Made by a program: the position numbers and the translations under genes
Source of the DNA: Clostridiales bacterium
Lineage (GTDB): Bacteria; Bacillota; Clostridia; Oscillospirales; CAG-272
Length of the DNA stretch: 61,754 nucleotides
Direction: 5' to 3'
Assembly: GCA_012514145.1 (NCBI GenBank)
Contig: JAAZAV010000066.1
Span: forward strand, 1 to 61,754
The notes under the pieces: generated by a model
Told to the model about the DNA's origin: nothing
Database searches by the model: none
The model's input: the letters and a program-made list of their open reading frames with translations, nothing else
In this document: in pieces, positions 1 through 10,204 of the stretch
Numbering within the stretch: the first letter of the stretch is position 1
Layout: every line of letters begins with the position of its first letter

Positions 1-70
1 CAAGTGGGTCACCCATTTTACTGAGCCTGTCAAGGCGATTATCTTCGGCAAAAAAATTTATCTGTTTCAT
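1..70 (-). CDS. IS5-type transposase, N-terminal fragment cut by window edge
   Basis: The complement of 70 to 1 reads as a continuous frame beginning MKQINFFAEDNRLDRLSK, followed by MGDPL. This matches the conserved opening of IS5-family DDE transposases (ENRLxxLSKxGDPL). Only 23 codons lie in the window, so the DDE catalytic core cannot be seen. The start ATG follows an AT-rich promoter-like stretch (tataatata on the minus strand). The family call rests on one short motif. The gene diverges from fusA. Confidence 0.6.
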   Translation of the reverse strand, partial: MKQINFFAEDNRLDRLSKMGDPL

Positions 71-124
71 AGGTATATTATATCATATTTGGGCGAATAT
101 TGCATGAGGTTTTTAGAGATGCCC
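1..124 (-). mobile_element. Putative IS5-like element, one end only
   Basis: The transposase start at 70 is followed outward by about 36 bases and then gaggtttttagagatgccc (106-124). Read inward this is GGGCATCTCTAAAAACCTC, which resembles a terminal inverted repeat of IS5-type elements. The other end is outside the window, so neither a matching repeat nor a target duplication can be checked. If 124 is the boundary, the element lies about 106 bases upstream of fusA. Confidence 0.45.
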
Positions 125-230
125 AGATATTAATCCGCTTACGGCGGCGAAGTTCGCCGATATCTGCAGTAAGCAATAAATAGTCGGACGCGGGCAGAGC
201 CAGCGCGTCAATAAGGAGTTAAATACTTAC

Positions 231-2303
231 ATGCCACGAGAGTATCCCCTTGAGCGTACCCGAAACATCGGTATTATGGCACATATCGATGCGGGCAAAA
301 CAACAACAACCGAGCGTATTCTGTTCTATACCGGCAGAACCCATAAACTGGGTGAGGTTCATGAGGGCGCAGCCACCATGGACTGGATGGAACAGGAACA
401 GGAACGCGGAATCACAATAACCTCTGCAGCTACCACCTGCTACTGGAAAGAAAACCGGATAAACATCATTGACACCCCCGGTCACGTTGACTTCACCGTG
501 GAGGTTGAGCGCTCGCTCCGGGTGCTTGACGGCGCGGTTACCGTCTTCTGTGCAAAGGGCGGCGTTGAGCCTCAGTCAGAGACTGTATGGCGTCAGGCTG
601 ACAAGTACAAAGTTCCGCGCATGTGCTATGTCAATAAGATGGATATCAACGGCGCCAACTTCTTCCATGTGGTGGAAATGATAGCAGAGCGCCTCAAAGC
701 CAATCCCGTGCCGATTCAGATTCCGATCGGCGCCGAGGATACCTTCAGAGGGATAATCGATCTCGTTGACATGCAGGCTGACATTTATTACGATGATCTT
801 GGCAAGGACATGCGCGTCGAGGATATTCCCTCTGACTACATGGATCTGGCTAAGGAGTGGAGAGAAAAGCTCATAGAGTCGGTCTCCGAGTTCGATGATG
901 TCCTTCTCGAGAAATACATGAATGGCGAAGAGCCTGAGATCTTCGAGATCAAGCGTGCCATCCGGCGTGCCACACTCGATAACAAGATGGTCGCCGTTGT
1001 CTGCGGTACATCCTACCGCAACAAGGGAGTCCAGAAGCTGCTTGACGCGATAATCGATTACATGCCGTCTCCCGACGAAGTACATGCGATTAAGGGAATT
1101 GACCCCAATACGGGCGATGAGGTTGAGCGTCCGTCAAGCGACGACGAGCCGTTCTCGGCTCTCGCGTTCAAGATAATGACCGACCCCTTTGTGGGCAAGC
1201 TCTGCTTCTTCCGTGTATATTCCGGTTCGGTTAAGACCGGAGACACCGTCTATAACTCCACAAAAGGCTCACGCGAGCGTCTGGGCAGAATACTTCAGAT
1301 GCACGCGAATGACCGCAAGGATGTGGATGTCTGCTACTCGGGCGATATCGCCGCGATAGTGGGCGTCAAAAACACAACCACCGGCGACACTCTCTGCGAC
1401 GAGAGACACAAGGTAATCCTCGAATCGATGGAATTCCCCGACCCGGTCATAAGGGTGGCTATCGAGCCCAAAACAAAAGCCGGTCAGGAAAGAATGTCCC
1501 TCGCGCTGTCGAAGCTGGCAGAGGAGGATCCCACATTCCGCGCCTACACCGATGAAGATACCGGCCAGACAATCATCGCCGGTATGGGTGAACTTCATCT
1601 TGAGATAATTGTCGACCGTCTCCTCCGCGAGTTCAAGGTGGAGGCAAACGTTGGTCAGCCGCAGGTATCCTACAAGGAGACCATTCGCGGCACGGCAGAC
1701 GTTGACAAGCGCTATGTACGCCAGAGCGGCGGCAAAGGCCAGTACGGTCATGTCAAGATCAGAATCGAACCCAATGAAGGCAAGGGCTATGAGTTTGTGG
1801 ATGCCGTTGTGGGCGGTACCGTACCGAAGGAGTTCATCCCCGCTGTTGACGCCGGTGTGAAGGGCGCAATGCACAGCGGCGTGGTTGCAGGCTACAATGT
1901 GGTCGATGTTAAAGTCACTCTTTACGACGGTTCGTTCCACGAGGTCGACTCGTCAGAACTTGCATTTAAGATTGCCGGTTCCATGGCTTTCAAGGAGGCT
2001 ATGGAAAAAGCAAAGCCGGTTCTTACCGAGCCCATAATGAGTGTAGTGGTTATTACGCCCGATGATTATATGGGCGATGTAATCGGCGATATCAACGGCC
2101 GCCGGGGACAGATTGTTTCGATGGAAGCAATCAGCGGCGGTCAGGAGATACATGCGACAGTTCCGCTTTCCAGCATGTTCGGCTATGCAACCGATCTTCG
2201 TTCCCGCACTCAGGGGCGCGGCGTCTATTCAATGGAGCCCAGCCACTTTGCGGAGGTTCCGAAGTCGATAATGGAGAACATCGCCTCGGGGCGGAGAGTA
2301 TAA
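231..2303 (+). CDS. fusA: Elongation factor G
   Basis: Cytoplasmic GTPase that moves tRNA and mRNA through the ribosome and helps recycle ribosomes. The 690 residues match the usual bacterial length. The G domain carries [13 protein letters not shown] (P-loop, near residue 17), RGITITSAA (switch I), DTPGHVDF (switch II) and NKMD. Domains II to V follow, ending in the [11 protein letters not shown] region typical of domain V. An AAGGAG lies about 12 bases before the ATG. The gene is followed 68 bases later by tuf, as in str operons, but rpsL and rpsG are not upstream; an IS-like element is there instead. Confidence 0.98.
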   Translation: MPREYPLERTRNIGIMAHIDAGKTTTTERILFYTGRTHKLGEVHEGAATMDWMEQEQERGITITSAATTCYWKENRINIIDTPGHVDFTVEVERSLRVLDGAVTVFCAKGGVEPQSETVWRQADKYKVPRMCYVNKMDINGANFFHVVEMIAERLKANPVPIQIPIGAEDTFRGIIDLVDMQADIYYDDLGKDMRVEDIPSDYMDLAKEWREKLIESVSEFDDVLLEKYMNGEEPEIFEIKRAIRRATLDNKMVAVVCGTSYRNKGVQKLLDAIIDYMPSPDEVHAIKGIDPNTGDEVERPSSDDEPFSALAFKIMTDPFVGKLCFFRVYSGSVKTGDTVYNSTKGSRERLGRILQMHANDRKDVDVCYSGDIAAIVGVKNTTTGDTLCDERHKVILESMEFPDPVIRVAIEPKTKAGQERMSLALSKLAEEDPTFRAYTDEDTGQTIIAGMGELHLEIIVDRLLREFKVEANVGQPQVSYKETIRGTADVDKRYVRQSGGKGQYGHVKIRIEPNEGKGYEFVDAVVGGTVPKEFIPAVDAGVKGAMHSGVVAGYNVVDVKVTLYDGSFHEVDSSELAFKIAGSMAFKEAMEKAKPVLTEPIMSVVVITPDDYMGDVIGDINGRRGQIVSMEAISGGQEIHATVPLSSMFGYATDLRSRTQGRGVYSMEPSHFAEVPKSIMENIASGRRV

Positions 2304-2371
2304 GCGTTTCCTAAATATTAGACACGTAAAGAAAACATATATTATTCTATAATTCTAACGGAGGCTACAAA

Positions 2372-3577
2372 ATGGCAAAGGCTAAATTTGAGAGAACCAG
2401 ACCTCATGTCAACATAGGCACTATCGGCCACGTTGACCATGGCAAGACCACCCTTACCGCAGCTATCACCAAGACCCTGGCTCTGAAGGACGGCGCAGTT
2501 GAGTTCATGGCATATGACCAGATCGACAACGCCCCCGAGGAGAAGGCTCGTGGTATCACGATCAACACCAGACACGTTGAGTACGAGACCGACAAGCGTC
2601 ACTATGCTCACGTTGACTGCCCCGGCCATGCTGACTACATCAAGAACATGATCACCGGTGCTGCTCAGATGGACGGTGCCATCCTGGTTGTTGCCGCTTC
2701 CGACGGACCGCTTCAGCAGACCCGCGAGCACGTTCTGCTCGCCCGTCAGGTTGAAGTTCCCGCTATCGTTGTTTTCATGAACAAGGTTGACCTCGTTGAC
2801 GACGAGGAGCTTCTTGAGCTGGTTGAGATGGAGATCCGTGACCTCCTGAGCACCTATGAGTTTGACGGCGACAATGTGCCGATCATTCGCGGCTCCGCCC
2901 GTGAGGCTCTTGAGGCTACCGATACCAACCCCGATAACCCTGTTTACAAGCCGATTTTTGACCTCATGGCAGCCGTTGATGAGTACATCCCGACTCCTGA
3001 GCGCAAGGCTGACCTCCCCTTCCTGATGCCGGTTGAGGACGTATTCTCCATCACCGGCCGCGGCACTGTCGCTACAGGCAGAGTTGAGCGCGGTACTGTT
3101 AAGGTTGGCGACGAAGTTGAGATTGTCGGTCTGTCCGATGAGGCTCGCAAGACGGTCGTTACCGGTGTTGAGATGTTCCGTAAGCTGCTCGACAAGGCTG
3201 AGGCAGGCGACAACATCGGCGCCCTGCTCCGCGGTATCGACAAGACCGATATCGAGCGCGGCCAGGTTCTCTGCAAGCCCGGCACTATCAAGCCCCACAC
3301 CAAGTTCGTTGGTCAGGTATACGTTCTGACCGCGAAGGAGGGTGGACGCTCCAACCCGTTCTTCACCGGCTATCGTCCTCAGTTCTACTTCAGAACCACC
3401 GACGTTACCGGCAACATCGCTCTTCCTCAGGATGTTGAGATGTGCCGTCCCGGCGATAACGTTGACATGACTGTTGAGCTTATCGTTCCGATCGCTATCG
3501 AGAAGGGTCTCCGCTTCGCTATCCGCGAGGGCGGCAGAACCGTCGGTTCGGGTGTTGTTACCGAGATTCTCGGCTAA
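2372..3577 (+). CDS. tuf: Elongation factor Tu
   Basis: GTPase that delivers aminoacyl-tRNA to the ribosomal A site. The 401 residues match the family length. Visible motifs are GHVDHGKTT (residues 19-27), [14 protein letters not shown] (effector loop), DCPGHADY and NKVD, followed by beta-barrel domains II and III with the usual [11 protein letters not shown] end. A strong ribosome site (ACGGAGG) precedes the ATG. Codon use is strongly biased toward a few codons, as expected for a highly expressed gene. A GC-rich hairpin follows the stop codon. Confidence 0.98.
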   Translation: MAKAKFERTRPHVNIGTIGHVDHGKTTLTAAITKTLALKDGAVEFMAYDQIDNAPEEKARGITINTRHVEYETDKRHYAHVDCPGHADYIKNMITGAAQMDGAILVVAASDGPLQQTREHVLLARQVEVPAIVVFMNKVDLVDDEELLELVEMEIRDLLSTYEFDGDNVPIIRGSAREALEATDTNPDNPVYKPIFDLMAAVDEYIPTPERKADLPFLMPVEDVFSITGRGTVATGRVERGTVKVGDEVEIVGLSDEARKTVVTGVEMFRKLLDKAEAGDNIGALLRGIDKTDIERGQVLCKPGTIKPHTKFVGQVYVLTAKEGGRSNPFFTGYRPQFYFRTTDVTGNIALPQDVEMCRPGDNVDMTVELIVPIAIEKGLRFAIREGGRTVGSGVVTEILG

Positions 3578-3594
3578 TTAAAATAATCGGTGCT

Positions 3595-3623
3595 GCAGGA
3601 CAGGGCGTTTTGCTCTGTCCTGC
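3595..3623 (+). terminator. Hairpin after tuf
   Basis: GCAGGACAG pairs with CTGTCCTGC (3595-3603 with 3615-3623). It lies 18 bases after the tuf stop. No clear T run follows, so it may protect the 3' end or terminate only weakly. Confidence 0.5.
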
Positions 3624-3642
3624 TCAGCCGTATATATTCGCA

Positions 3643-3770
3643 GCATATCTTTGGGGGCGGTGTAATTCCGCACCGGCTGTACAGTCAGCTAACAGAGTCT
3701 CGTTTTCGTGGCTCTGCCAATCGGGTGAAACTCCCGGACCGACGGTTAAAGTCCGGATGGGAAAAGATTG
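3643..3770 (+). promoter_or_regulatory. FMN riboswitch (RFN element)
   Basis: The stretch has the conserved RFN blocks in order: a GGGGGCGGTGTAATTCCG-like 5' block, ACCGGCTGT, a variable arm, GGGTGAAACTCCC, GACCGACGGTTAAAGTC and GGATGGGAAAAGATT. This aptamer binds flavin mononucleotide. It precedes ribU, so high FMN should lower riboflavin uptake, probably through the terminator just downstream. Confidence 0.93.
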
Positions 3771-3786
3771 ACGCAGCTGTAATATT

Positions 3787-3820
3787 GCGTTCCCTCGTTT
3801 TATATGGGGGAACGCTTTTT
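3787..3820 (+). terminator. Riboswitch-controlled terminator before ribU
   Basis: GCGTTCCC (3787-3794) pairs with GGGAACGC (3808-3815), and TTTTT follows. It sits about 17 bases after the FMN aptamer and 117 bases before the ribU start, the expected place for an expression platform. Confidence 0.85.
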
Positions 3821-3937
3821 CATTGTCGGCACCGGCAGCATAAATATACGCGATCCGCGCGGAGCTTCCGATTGCCCGGAAATTATAGTGCGCCAAATGA
3901 CAGGAGCATCCGAAATTCTGGGATGAAAGGAATAATC

Positions 3938-4567
3938 ATGAATAAGACTGATAACATAAAACGTTCCGCAAGAATCCGCTACATCGCGGTTACCGCAATT
4001 CTGGCAGCGGCGGCGGGAGTAATCCAGCTGCTGGAATTCCCGCTGCCCTTCCTGATACCTCCGTTCATCAAAATGGACTTCAGCGAGCTGCCGGCGCTTA
4101 TGGGTTCTTTCGCTCTTGGACCTGTCTGCGGAATTCTGGTCTGTTTCCTTAAGAATGTGATAAAGGCGTTCACCACTTCTACCGGCTTCATAGGGGAGTT
4201 CTGCAACTTCCTGCTCGGCGCTGCCTTCGTTGCCACAGCCGGTCTCATATACAAATTCCGCAAAACACGCAAAGGCGCCATAGTTGCGTCGCTCGTTGGA
4301 TCGCTCGTTATGGCGCTTGTCAGCCTGCCGGTGAATTACTTCATATCCTATCCGGTATATATAAAGCTGTTCATGCCCCTTGAAGTGATACTCGGCATGT
4401 ACCAAGCGATCCTGCCGTCAGTAAAAACCCTTTGGGGCGCATTGATCATCTTTAACCTGCCCTTTACATTCGCCAAGGGACTGATCGACAGCGTTATTAC
4501 GTTCCTTATATATAAAAAGATTTCACCGCTGCTCAAAACAGGTTTCACACGCAAAGATTTAAAATGA
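3938..4567 (+). CDS. ribU: Riboflavin ECF transporter substrate-binding membrane subunit
   Basis: Integral membrane S-component that binds riboflavin and works with a shared energy-coupling module (EcfA/A'/T), which is not in this window. The 209 residues show about six hydrophobic segments. An N-terminal ARIRYIAVTAILAAAAGVI helix is followed by FPLPFLIPPFIKMDFSELPAL, a pattern typical of RibU. The FMN riboswitch upstream supports the substrate. I chose ATG 3938 because AAAGG lies 7 bases upstream. The longer open frame (from 3590) runs through the riboswitch and is not coding. An in-frame ATG at 3923 is possible but less well placed. Confidence 0.93.
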   Translation: MNKTDNIKRSARIRYIAVTAILAAAAGVIQLLEFPLPFLIPPFIKMDFSELPALMGSFALGPVCGILVCFLKNVIKAFTTSTGFIGEFCNFLLGAAFVATAGLIYKFRKTRKGAIVASLVGSLVMALVSLPVNYFISYPVYIKLFMPLEVILGMYQAILPSVKTLWGALIIFNLPFTFAKGLIDSVITFLIYKKISPLLKTGFTRKDLK

Positions 4568-4719
4568 CAGAGCAGGACGGCAGAGGAAAAGCAGTGGTAT
4601 AACTTCTCAACAGTTCAATGTCAATATAGCATTTTGTTGCGTTTACTCCGCAAACTGCGCATTCACCGGTTCTTTGCTTTTCTTAATAATATAGTCGTAT
4701 TATATTTACATCTTTTTTC

Positions 4720-4748
4720 TTGATTTTATTCACAACAGGATATATACT
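4720..4748 (+). promoter_or_regulatory. Promoter for riboswitch-metK
   Basis: TTGATT (4720-4725) and TATACT (4743-4748) are separated by exactly 17 bases. The promoter ends just before the SAM aptamer, so transcripts would begin with the riboswitch. Confidence 0.65.
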
Positions 4749-4765
4749 TAACTGACAATCGGATA

Positions 4766-4873
4766 TCTTATCAAGAGAGGCGGAGGGACCGGCCCTATGA
4801 AGCCCGGCAACCTACCCACGGTCAAGCAATAAGCTGTCTGACGCGGCAAGGTGCCAATTCCCGAGAGATGAGA
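4766..4873 (+). promoter_or_regulatory. SAM-I riboswitch (S box)
   Basis: Conserved SAM-I blocks are present in order: TCTTATCAAGAGAGGCGGAG, GGACCGGCCCTATGAAGCCC, GGCAACC, a variable arm, AAGGTGCCAATTCC, then GATGAGA closing the P1 stem with TCTTATC. The aptamer binds S-adenosylmethionine. It precedes metK, giving end-product control of SAM synthesis. Confidence 0.96.
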
Positions 4874-4952
4874 ATTTCGAATCAGAAGCGGTGAACCTGT
4901 TCGCTGCCGATAACGCCGTAAGGCGCGTTCGTGTTCGTTATGAGAAATTCCG

Positions 4953-4990
4953 CCCCCGGTAAACGCCGGGGGTAATTTTCTGTCTTTTTT
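4953..4990 (+). terminator. SAM riboswitch terminator
   Basis: CCCCCGG (4953-4959) pairs with CCGGGGG (4966-4972), and a T-rich tract ending in seven T follows. It lies between the aptamer and metK and should form when SAM is bound. Confidence 0.88.
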
Positions 4991-5028
4991 TGGGGACAAT
5001 TCCGAAATAATCAACGAGGTATAAAATA

Positions 5029-6216
5029 ATGAAGAAGAACAAAATGCTATTCACATCCGAGTCGGTGACCGAAGGGCATCCCGATAAAATCTGCGACCAG
5101 ATCTCAGACGCGGTTCTTGACGCGCTCATAAAGCAGGATCCCATGTCACGCGTTGCTTGCGAGACCACAGCCACCACCGGTATAATCACGGTTATGGGCG
5201 AGATTACCTCCAAGGCTGCTATCGATTATCAGACAGTCATTCGCAATGTCGTACGCGATATCGGCTACGACAACGCGGAGTATGGATTCGACTGCAATAC
5301 CTGTGCAATTGTGAATATGATCCATGAACAGTCCCCCGACATAGCGCTGGGCGTTGACCGTTCCCTAGAGGCAAAGGCAGGAGAGATGACCGACGGTCTG
5401 GATATCGGCGCCGGCGACCAGGGCATGATGTTCGGATATGCATGCGACGAAACCCCGGAGCTTATGCCGCTGCCTATATCGCTTGCCCATAAGCTGGCAA
5501 AGCGCCTCACTGAAGTTCGCAAGAACGGTATACTCAGCTATCTTCGTCCCGACGGCAAGACCCAGGTTTCGATCGAATATGATGACGGCAAGCCGGTTCG
5601 CGTCGATACGGTAGTTGTTTCATCCCAGCATTCCGCGGACGTATCGCTTGAAACTATCCGTGAGGATATTATAAAGAATGTAATTCTCCCGATTATTCCA
5701 GCGGGGCTGCTTGACAGCGATACCAGGTATTTAATCAACCCCACCGGCCGCTTTACGGTAGGCGGACCCATGGGCGACTCGGGTCTTACCGGCCGTAAGA
5801 TTATCGTTGACACATACGGCGGCTATTCCCGTCACGGCGGCGGAGCCTTCTCGGGCAAGGATCCCACCAAGGTTGACCGCACCGCGGCATACGCGGCTCG
5901 CTACATCGCTAAAAATATCGTAGCCGCAGAGCTTGCCTCGAAATGTGAGGTTCAGATAGCCTACGCAATAGGCGTTGCAAAGCCGGTATCGGTAATGATA
6001 GAGACCTTCGGTACCGGCAAGGTGGACTCTGCGGTTATCGCTGAGAAGGTGAACTCCCTGGTCGACCTGCGTCCCGCGGCGATTATCAAGCGTTTTGACC
6101 TGCGCAGACCGATATACCGTGCTACCGCCGCATACGGTCACATGGGGCGTGAGGATCTGCGCGCACCATGGGAGAACCTCGATATAACCGAGTCACTTGC
6201 CTCTCTGTTGAAATAA
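5029..6216 (+). CDS. metK: S-adenosylmethionine synthetase
   Basis: Makes SAM from methionine and ATP in the cytoplasm. The 395 residues match the usual length. Characteristic stretches are [20 protein letters not shown] at the N-terminus, [16 protein letters not shown] (ATP site), [20 protein letters not shown], and [20 protein letters not shown] (phosphate loop). ACGAGGT precedes the ATG. The gene is alone behind a SAM-I riboswitch, so its own product should switch it off. Confidence 0.98.
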   Translation: MKKNKMLFTSESVTEGHPDKICDQISDAVLDALIKQDPMSRVACETTATTGIITVMGEITSKAAIDYQTVIRNVVRDIGYDNAEYGFDCNTCAIVNMIHEQSPDIALGVDRSLEAKAGEMTDGLDIGAGDQGMMFGYACDETPELMPLPISLAHKLAKRLTEVRKNGILSYLRPDGKTQVSIEYDDGKPVRVDTVVVSSQHSADVSLETIREDIIKNVILPIIPAGLLDSDTRYLINPTGRFTVGGPMGDSGLTGRKIIVDTYGGYSRHGGGAFSGKDPTKVDRTAAYAARYIAKNIVAAELASKCEVQIAYAIGVAKPVSVMIETFGTGKVDSAVIAEKVNSLVDLRPAAIIKRFDLRRPIYRATAAYGHMGREDLRAPWENLDITESLASLLK

Positions 6217-6266
6217 ACAAGACGCATTTATTATTTACCAATTACTGAAAAAGATAAGGAAAGCCG

Positions 6267-8489
6267 ATGTTAAACGCACAGGAACGGGATATCGTTGAGG
6301 TCTCGGGGCTGGTGGAGCGCATACGCTTCCGCAGCGACGACGAGGCCTATACGGTATGCGAAATATCAAACGACAAGGGCGAGCTTATCACGCTTGTCGG
6401 CGCGCTCCCGGGACTGGGCGAGGGCGAGGAGATACGGGCGTCGGGCAGCTGGGAGGTTCACGCCCACTACGGGAAACAGCTCAGGGTAGAGTATTACGAA
6501 AAGCAGCTTCCCGAGACACCAGAGGCGATGCTGCGATACCTGTCATCGCGGGCAGTGAAGGGAATAGGTCCGGTCACCGCTGCCAAGATCGTCGATAAAT
6601 ACGGTGCAGACTCCTTTGAGGTAATCGAAAACCACCCCGACTGGCTGGCATCGCTGCCGGGTATTACAGCACGCAAGGCCGAGGAGATATCAAGAAACTT
6701 CCGGGAACAGAACGGAATACGACAGGTCATGATGTTCTGCCGTGAACACATCGGCACTTCGGCAGCGGTTCGCTGCTACAAGCGGTGGGGGCTGTCGGCT
6801 GTCGAAACAATAAAAAATAACCCCTTCATACTCTGCGAAGAGATATCCGGCGTAGGTTTCGAGCGTGCCGACGCACTGGCGAGGGCATGCGGATTTGAAA
6901 CGGACGACCGCAGGCGGGTCAAGGCGGCGCTTCATTATGTGATGAAGTACAACTCAAGTCAGAACGGCTATGTCTGTCTGCCCGAGGAAATGCTGCTCAG
7001 AGCAGCCGCCGATATGCTCGAAATCTCGCGGGACGACGCCGATATGGCGCTTGACGATTGTATATCCGATAGGACACTGTGTGTGGTAAAACTTGACGGC
7101 AGGCGTTATGTATACCTGACAAGCCTATATGATGATGAAAAATACATAGCGAACAAACTGAAACAGCTTGATAGGCTCTGTCCCGCGGTGAATATCGAGG
7201 ATATAGGGCGTTTTATATCACGGATCGAGGAGGAAAACGGCATAACCTATGCCGCCATGCAGCGACGGGCAATAACCGACGCGCTCACTTCGGGGGTCAT
7301 GCTGCTCACCGGCGGCCCGGGTACGGGTAAAACCACGATAATCCGTGCGGTAATACAGGTGCTGAGCCAGATGGGCGGCGATATTGCCCTTGCCGCACCG
7401 ACCGGACGGGCTGCAAAACGCATGTCGGAGGCGACTCAGCACGAGGCATCCACCATACACCGACTGCTCGAGATGGTCTACAATGATGAAGACTATCCGG
7501 TTTTTCAGCGCTGCGAAAACAATCTGCTGGATGAGGACGTCATAATCATAGACGAGGCGTCTATGGTGGATACGGCGCTGATGGCGTCCCTGCTTCGCGC
7601 CATAAAACCCGGGGCGCGGCTTATCATGATAGGCGACGCCGACCAGCTGCCATCTATCGGCGCGGGCAATGTGCTCAACGACCTTATTGAATCGGATGTC
7701 TTCGCAACAGTTAAGCTGAAGGAGATCTTCCGCCAGGCGCAGAGCAGTCTGATTATTACAAATGCCCATGCCATAAACAACGGCGATGAACCCAACCTGG
7801 ACGCAAAAGAGGGAGATTTCTTCTTCCTCACCCGCAACGACCAGTCACAGATTATTCCGACAATAGTGGATCTCTGCAAGCGCAGACTGCCGGCAACCTA
7901 CGGCGCCGATATAGTGGATAAGCTGCAGGTTATCACCCCTTCGAGAAAGGGTTGCGCGGGCACAGAACAGCTCAACCATCAACTGCAAATCGCGTTGAAT
8001 CCTCCCGGTCACGGAAAACGCGAGAAGAGCGCCCACAGCGTAGTCTTCCGTACCGGCGACAAGGTCATGCAGATAAAAAACGATTACGATATCGAGTGGG
8101 TGCGCGACGGGCATCAGGGCGTGGGCATTTTCAACGGCGACATCGGACGGATAGAGAGCATTGACAATTCGAGTGAGGAGATAGTCATCGACTTTGACGG
8201 ACGGGTTGCCGTCTATGACTACAACATGCTTGACGAGCTGGAACACGCTTATGCCATTACAATACACAAGAGCCAGGGAAGCGAGTACCCGGTGGTCATC
8301 ATACCGGTATACGACTATTCCCCAAAACTGCTGACCCGGAATTTGCTCTACACAGCGGTTACCCGTGCCCAGCAGATGGTTATCATGGTTGGCAGACAGG
8401 ATGTAGTGACCGGCATGATTGCTAACAATCAGCAGACCTTTCGCTATACCGGACTTCAGCAGCAGCTTGCCGGCACCGTGGAGGTTTAG
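6267..8489 (+). CDS. recD2: RecD2-type ATP-dependent DNA helicase
   Basis: Superfamily 1B helicase that unwinds DNA 5' to 3', of the type found without RecBC in Bacillota. The 740 residues match RecD2. An N-terminal OB-like domain is followed by helix-hairpin-helix repeats (GIGPVTAAKIVDKYG near residue 100, and SGVGFERADALA). The helicase core has GGPGTGKTT (Walker A, near 350), IIDEASMVD (Walker B, near 427), GDADQLPSIGAGNVL (motif III) and AITIHKSQGSEYP (motif V). AAGGAA precedes the ATG. Three bases separate it from the comF-like gene, so the two are probably cotranscribed. Confidence 0.95.
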   Translation: MLNAQERDIVEVSGLVERIRFRSDDEAYTVCEISNDKGELITLVGALPGLGEGEEIRASGSWEVHAHYGKQLRVEYYEKQLPETPEAMLRYLSSRAVKGIGPVTAAKIVDKYGADSFEVIENHPDWLASLPGITARKAEEISRNFREQNGIRQVMMFCREHIGTSAAVRCYKRWGLSAVETIKNNPFILCEEISGVGFERADALARACGFETDDRRRVKAALHYVMKYNSSQNGYVCLPEEMLLRAAADMLEISRDDADMALDDCISDRTLCVVKLDGRRYVYLTSLYDDEKYIANKLKQLDRLCPAVNIEDIGRFISRIEEENGITYAAMQRRAITDALTSGVMLLTGGPGTGKTTIIRAVIQVLSQMGGDIALAAPTGRAAKRMSEATQHEASTIHRLLEMVYNDEDYPVFQRCENNLLDEDVIIIDEASMVDTALMASLLRAIKPGARLIMIGDADQLPSIGAGNVLNDLIESDVFATVKLKEIFRQAQSSLIITNAHAINNGDEPNLDAKEGDFFFLTRNDQSQIIPTIVDLCKRRLPATYGADIVDKLQVITPSRKGCAGTEQLNHQLQIALNPPGHGKREKSAHSVVFRTGDKVMQIKNDYDIEWVRDGHQGVGIFNGDIGRIESIDNSSEEIVIDFDGRVAVYDYNMLDELEHAYAITIHKSQGSEYPVVIIPVYDYSPKLLTRNLLYTAVTRAQQMVIMVGRQDVVTGMIANNQQTFRYTGLQQQLAGTVEV

Positions 8490-8492
8490 TCG

Positions 8493-9251
8493 ATGTCACT
8501 GCTATTTCCCGACCGATGCCCGGCATGCGGCGAATTGCTCGACGGTATACCGAAGGACGAAGATCTTCTCTGCCGGAGCTGCCGCTATCGCTGGGAGCTT
8601 GAGAAGCATCATCCCTGTCCCGATTGCGGGCTGTCGGAGGATATCTGCGGCTGCTCGCGCGATGTGGATTCATTGACCAGGCATTTGGTTCGCTATGTGT
8701 CGGAGATGAGCGGAGAGGAGCCTCTGCCCCTTCCCAACCGGCTGATATTGGCGGCGAAGGAGCGCTACGACAGGCGGCTTTATTCGTTCTTAGCCTCGGA
8801 ACTCGCGGTTATTATCGGTGAGCTTGCTTATGGGGATAACTCGGTGATAATCACTTCGCCGCCCCGCGGATTCTTGTCTGTTGTACGCACCGGCACCGAT
8901 CAGGGCGCCGGGATTGCGAAACTGGCGGCGAAATATGCAGGCTTAAGATATAAAAAACTCATACTGCGCCGGGGTTCATCGGAGCAGAAGCTGCTGAGCG
9001 CCGCAGGCAGGACAGAGAACGCCGAAAAGTCCTACCGCCTTGTCCGCGGCGCCGCGAAAATCTGCCGCGGGAGGCACATTATACTGTTTGACGATATAAT
9101 AACCACCGGAGCAACGGTGTCGGCCTGCCAAAAACTGCTCTATGATTGCGGAGCCATGCAGGTCTCGACCGCCGCCCTGTCGCTTTCACGCTCATCAAGA
9201 ATAGTGAAAAAGATAAACAGACGATATAAAACTGACGAAACAGAGGAATGA
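8493..9251 (+). CDS. comF: ComF family phosphoribosyltransferase-like protein
   Basis: ComF proteins assist uptake of single-stranded DNA in competent cells and are found widely in species not known to be competent. The N-terminus has cysteine pairs (CPACGE at 9-12, CRSCRY, CPDCG, CGCS) that form zinc ribbons. The C-terminal half is a type I phosphoribosyltransferase fold with the PRPP loop ILFDDIITTGATVSAC near residue 200. The gene starts 3 bases after recD2. A role in DNA uptake is inferred from the family only; no other competence genes are nearby. Confidence 0.88.
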   Translation: MSLLFPDRCPACGELLDGIPKDEDLLCRSCRYRWELEKHHPCPDCGLSEDICGCSRDVDSLTRHLVRYVSEMSGEEPLPLPNRLILAAKERYDRRLYSFLASELAVIIGELAYGDNSVIITSPPRGFLSVVRTGTDQGAGIAKLAAKYAGLRYKKLILRRGSSEQKLLSAAGRTENAEKSYRLVRGAAKICRGRHIILFDDIITTGATVSACQKLLYDCGAMQVSTAALSLSRSSRIVKKINRRYKTDETEE

Positions 9252-9255
9252 AGTT

Positions 9256-10146
9256 ATGAAAACCGGAATCTGTACCACCGATTTTAAGACAATGCCCTGC
9301 GAACAGCTGTTTTCACGCATCGCAGAAATAGGCTTTGAGACGGTTCAGCTCGCCTTCGCATCGGTTGCCGAATGCGGCTACACACCCGACGAGTCGATCG
9401 AAATCCCCGAGAGTGTCGATCCGGCGGTGGTAAAACTCATAAGGGAAACCGCCGGATGTTACGGACTCGAAATTTCGGCAGTCAACGGCACCTTCAACAT
9501 GACCCATCCCGACAAAGCGGTGCGGGATGAAGGTATCAGACGCTGGAGGGGCTTCGTAGAGGCGGTGAACGGACTGGGAGTGAAGTACATCTCTCTCTGC
9601 TCGGGCACCCGTTCCCGCGAATCGCTCTGGAGCTATCATCCCGACAACATGAATGAGGACGCCTGGAGCGATATGATCGCCACGGTATCAGCCTGCACCG
9701 CCATAGCCGCGGAGTACGGGATCACCCTGGCAGTGGAAACAGAGGTAGCCAACGTCATAAATACCCCCGAGAGAGCGCGCCGAATGATGGACGAGGTGAA
9801 CTCCCCCTACCTTAAGATGGTCATGGACTGCGCCAACCTCTTTCATCCCGGACAGGCGAAGGTCGAGAACTCGGCTGACATTATCCGCCACGCCTTCGAT
9901 GTGTTCGGCAGCGATGTGGTCATCGCCCACGGCAAGGACATTAACGCCGGCGAGGGCATCGAATTCTGCGCCACCGGCCGGGGTATCGTTGACTTCGGAG
10001 TATTCATTGAGCAGCTTGACAAATACGGCTATAAGGGCGATATGCTGCTCCATGGCATATATGATGAGGAAGATATGCCGCGCGCACTCGCATTCTTCAG
10101 ACAGCAACTTAATATATACAACGATTTTGTCAAGCCGAAGAAATAA
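9256..10146 (+). CDS. Sugar phosphate isomerase/epimerase family (TIM barrel)
   Basis: A 296-residue protein of the xylose-isomerase-like TIM-barrel superfamily (AP endonuclease 2 fold). It has a typical opening (FKTMPCEQLFSRIAEIGFETVQLAF) and metal-site residues in LAVETEVANVI, LKMVMDCANLF, VIAHGKDINAGEG and MLLHGIYDEEDM. Such enzymes isomerise or epimerise sugars or inositols; the substrate cannot be read here. It begins 4 bases after the comF-like gene, so it may share a transcript despite the unrelated role. A second member of this fold lies at 25367-26215. Confidence 0.82.
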   Translation: MKTGICTTDFKTMPCEQLFSRIAEIGFETVQLAFASVAECGYTPDESIEIPESVDPAVVKLIRETAGCYGLEISAVNGTFNMTHPDKAVRDEGIRRWRGFVEAVNGLGVKYISLCSGTRSRESLWSYHPDNMNEDAWSDMIATVSACTAIAAEYGITLAVETEVANVINTPERARRMMDEVNSPYLKMVMDCANLFHPGQAKVENSADIIRHAFDVFGSDVVIAHGKDINAGEGIEFCATGRGIVDFGVFIEQLDKYGYKGDMLLHGIYDEEDMPRALAFFRQQLNIYNDFVKPKK

Positions 10147-10156
10147 GAGAAAAATT

Positions 10157-10194
10157 AAAAATGAGCGTCCCAACCGTGCGGGACGCTCATTTTT
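10157..10194. terminator. Bidirectional terminator between convergent genes
   Basis: AAAATGAGCGTCCC pairs with GGGACGCTCATTTT around the loop aaccgtgc. T runs occur on both strands, so it can serve the rightward comF/isomerase transcript and the leftward serine hydrolase operon. Confidence 0.88.
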
Positions 10195-10204
10195 GTATGC
10201 AGTT

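Noticed and set aside
2342-3298. 318-residue open frame opposite tuf
   Set aside because: It is a shadow of the highly biased tuf codons; no ribosome site or family features.
3590-3937. Upstream extension of ribU
   Set aside because: It runs through the FMN riboswitch and terminator.
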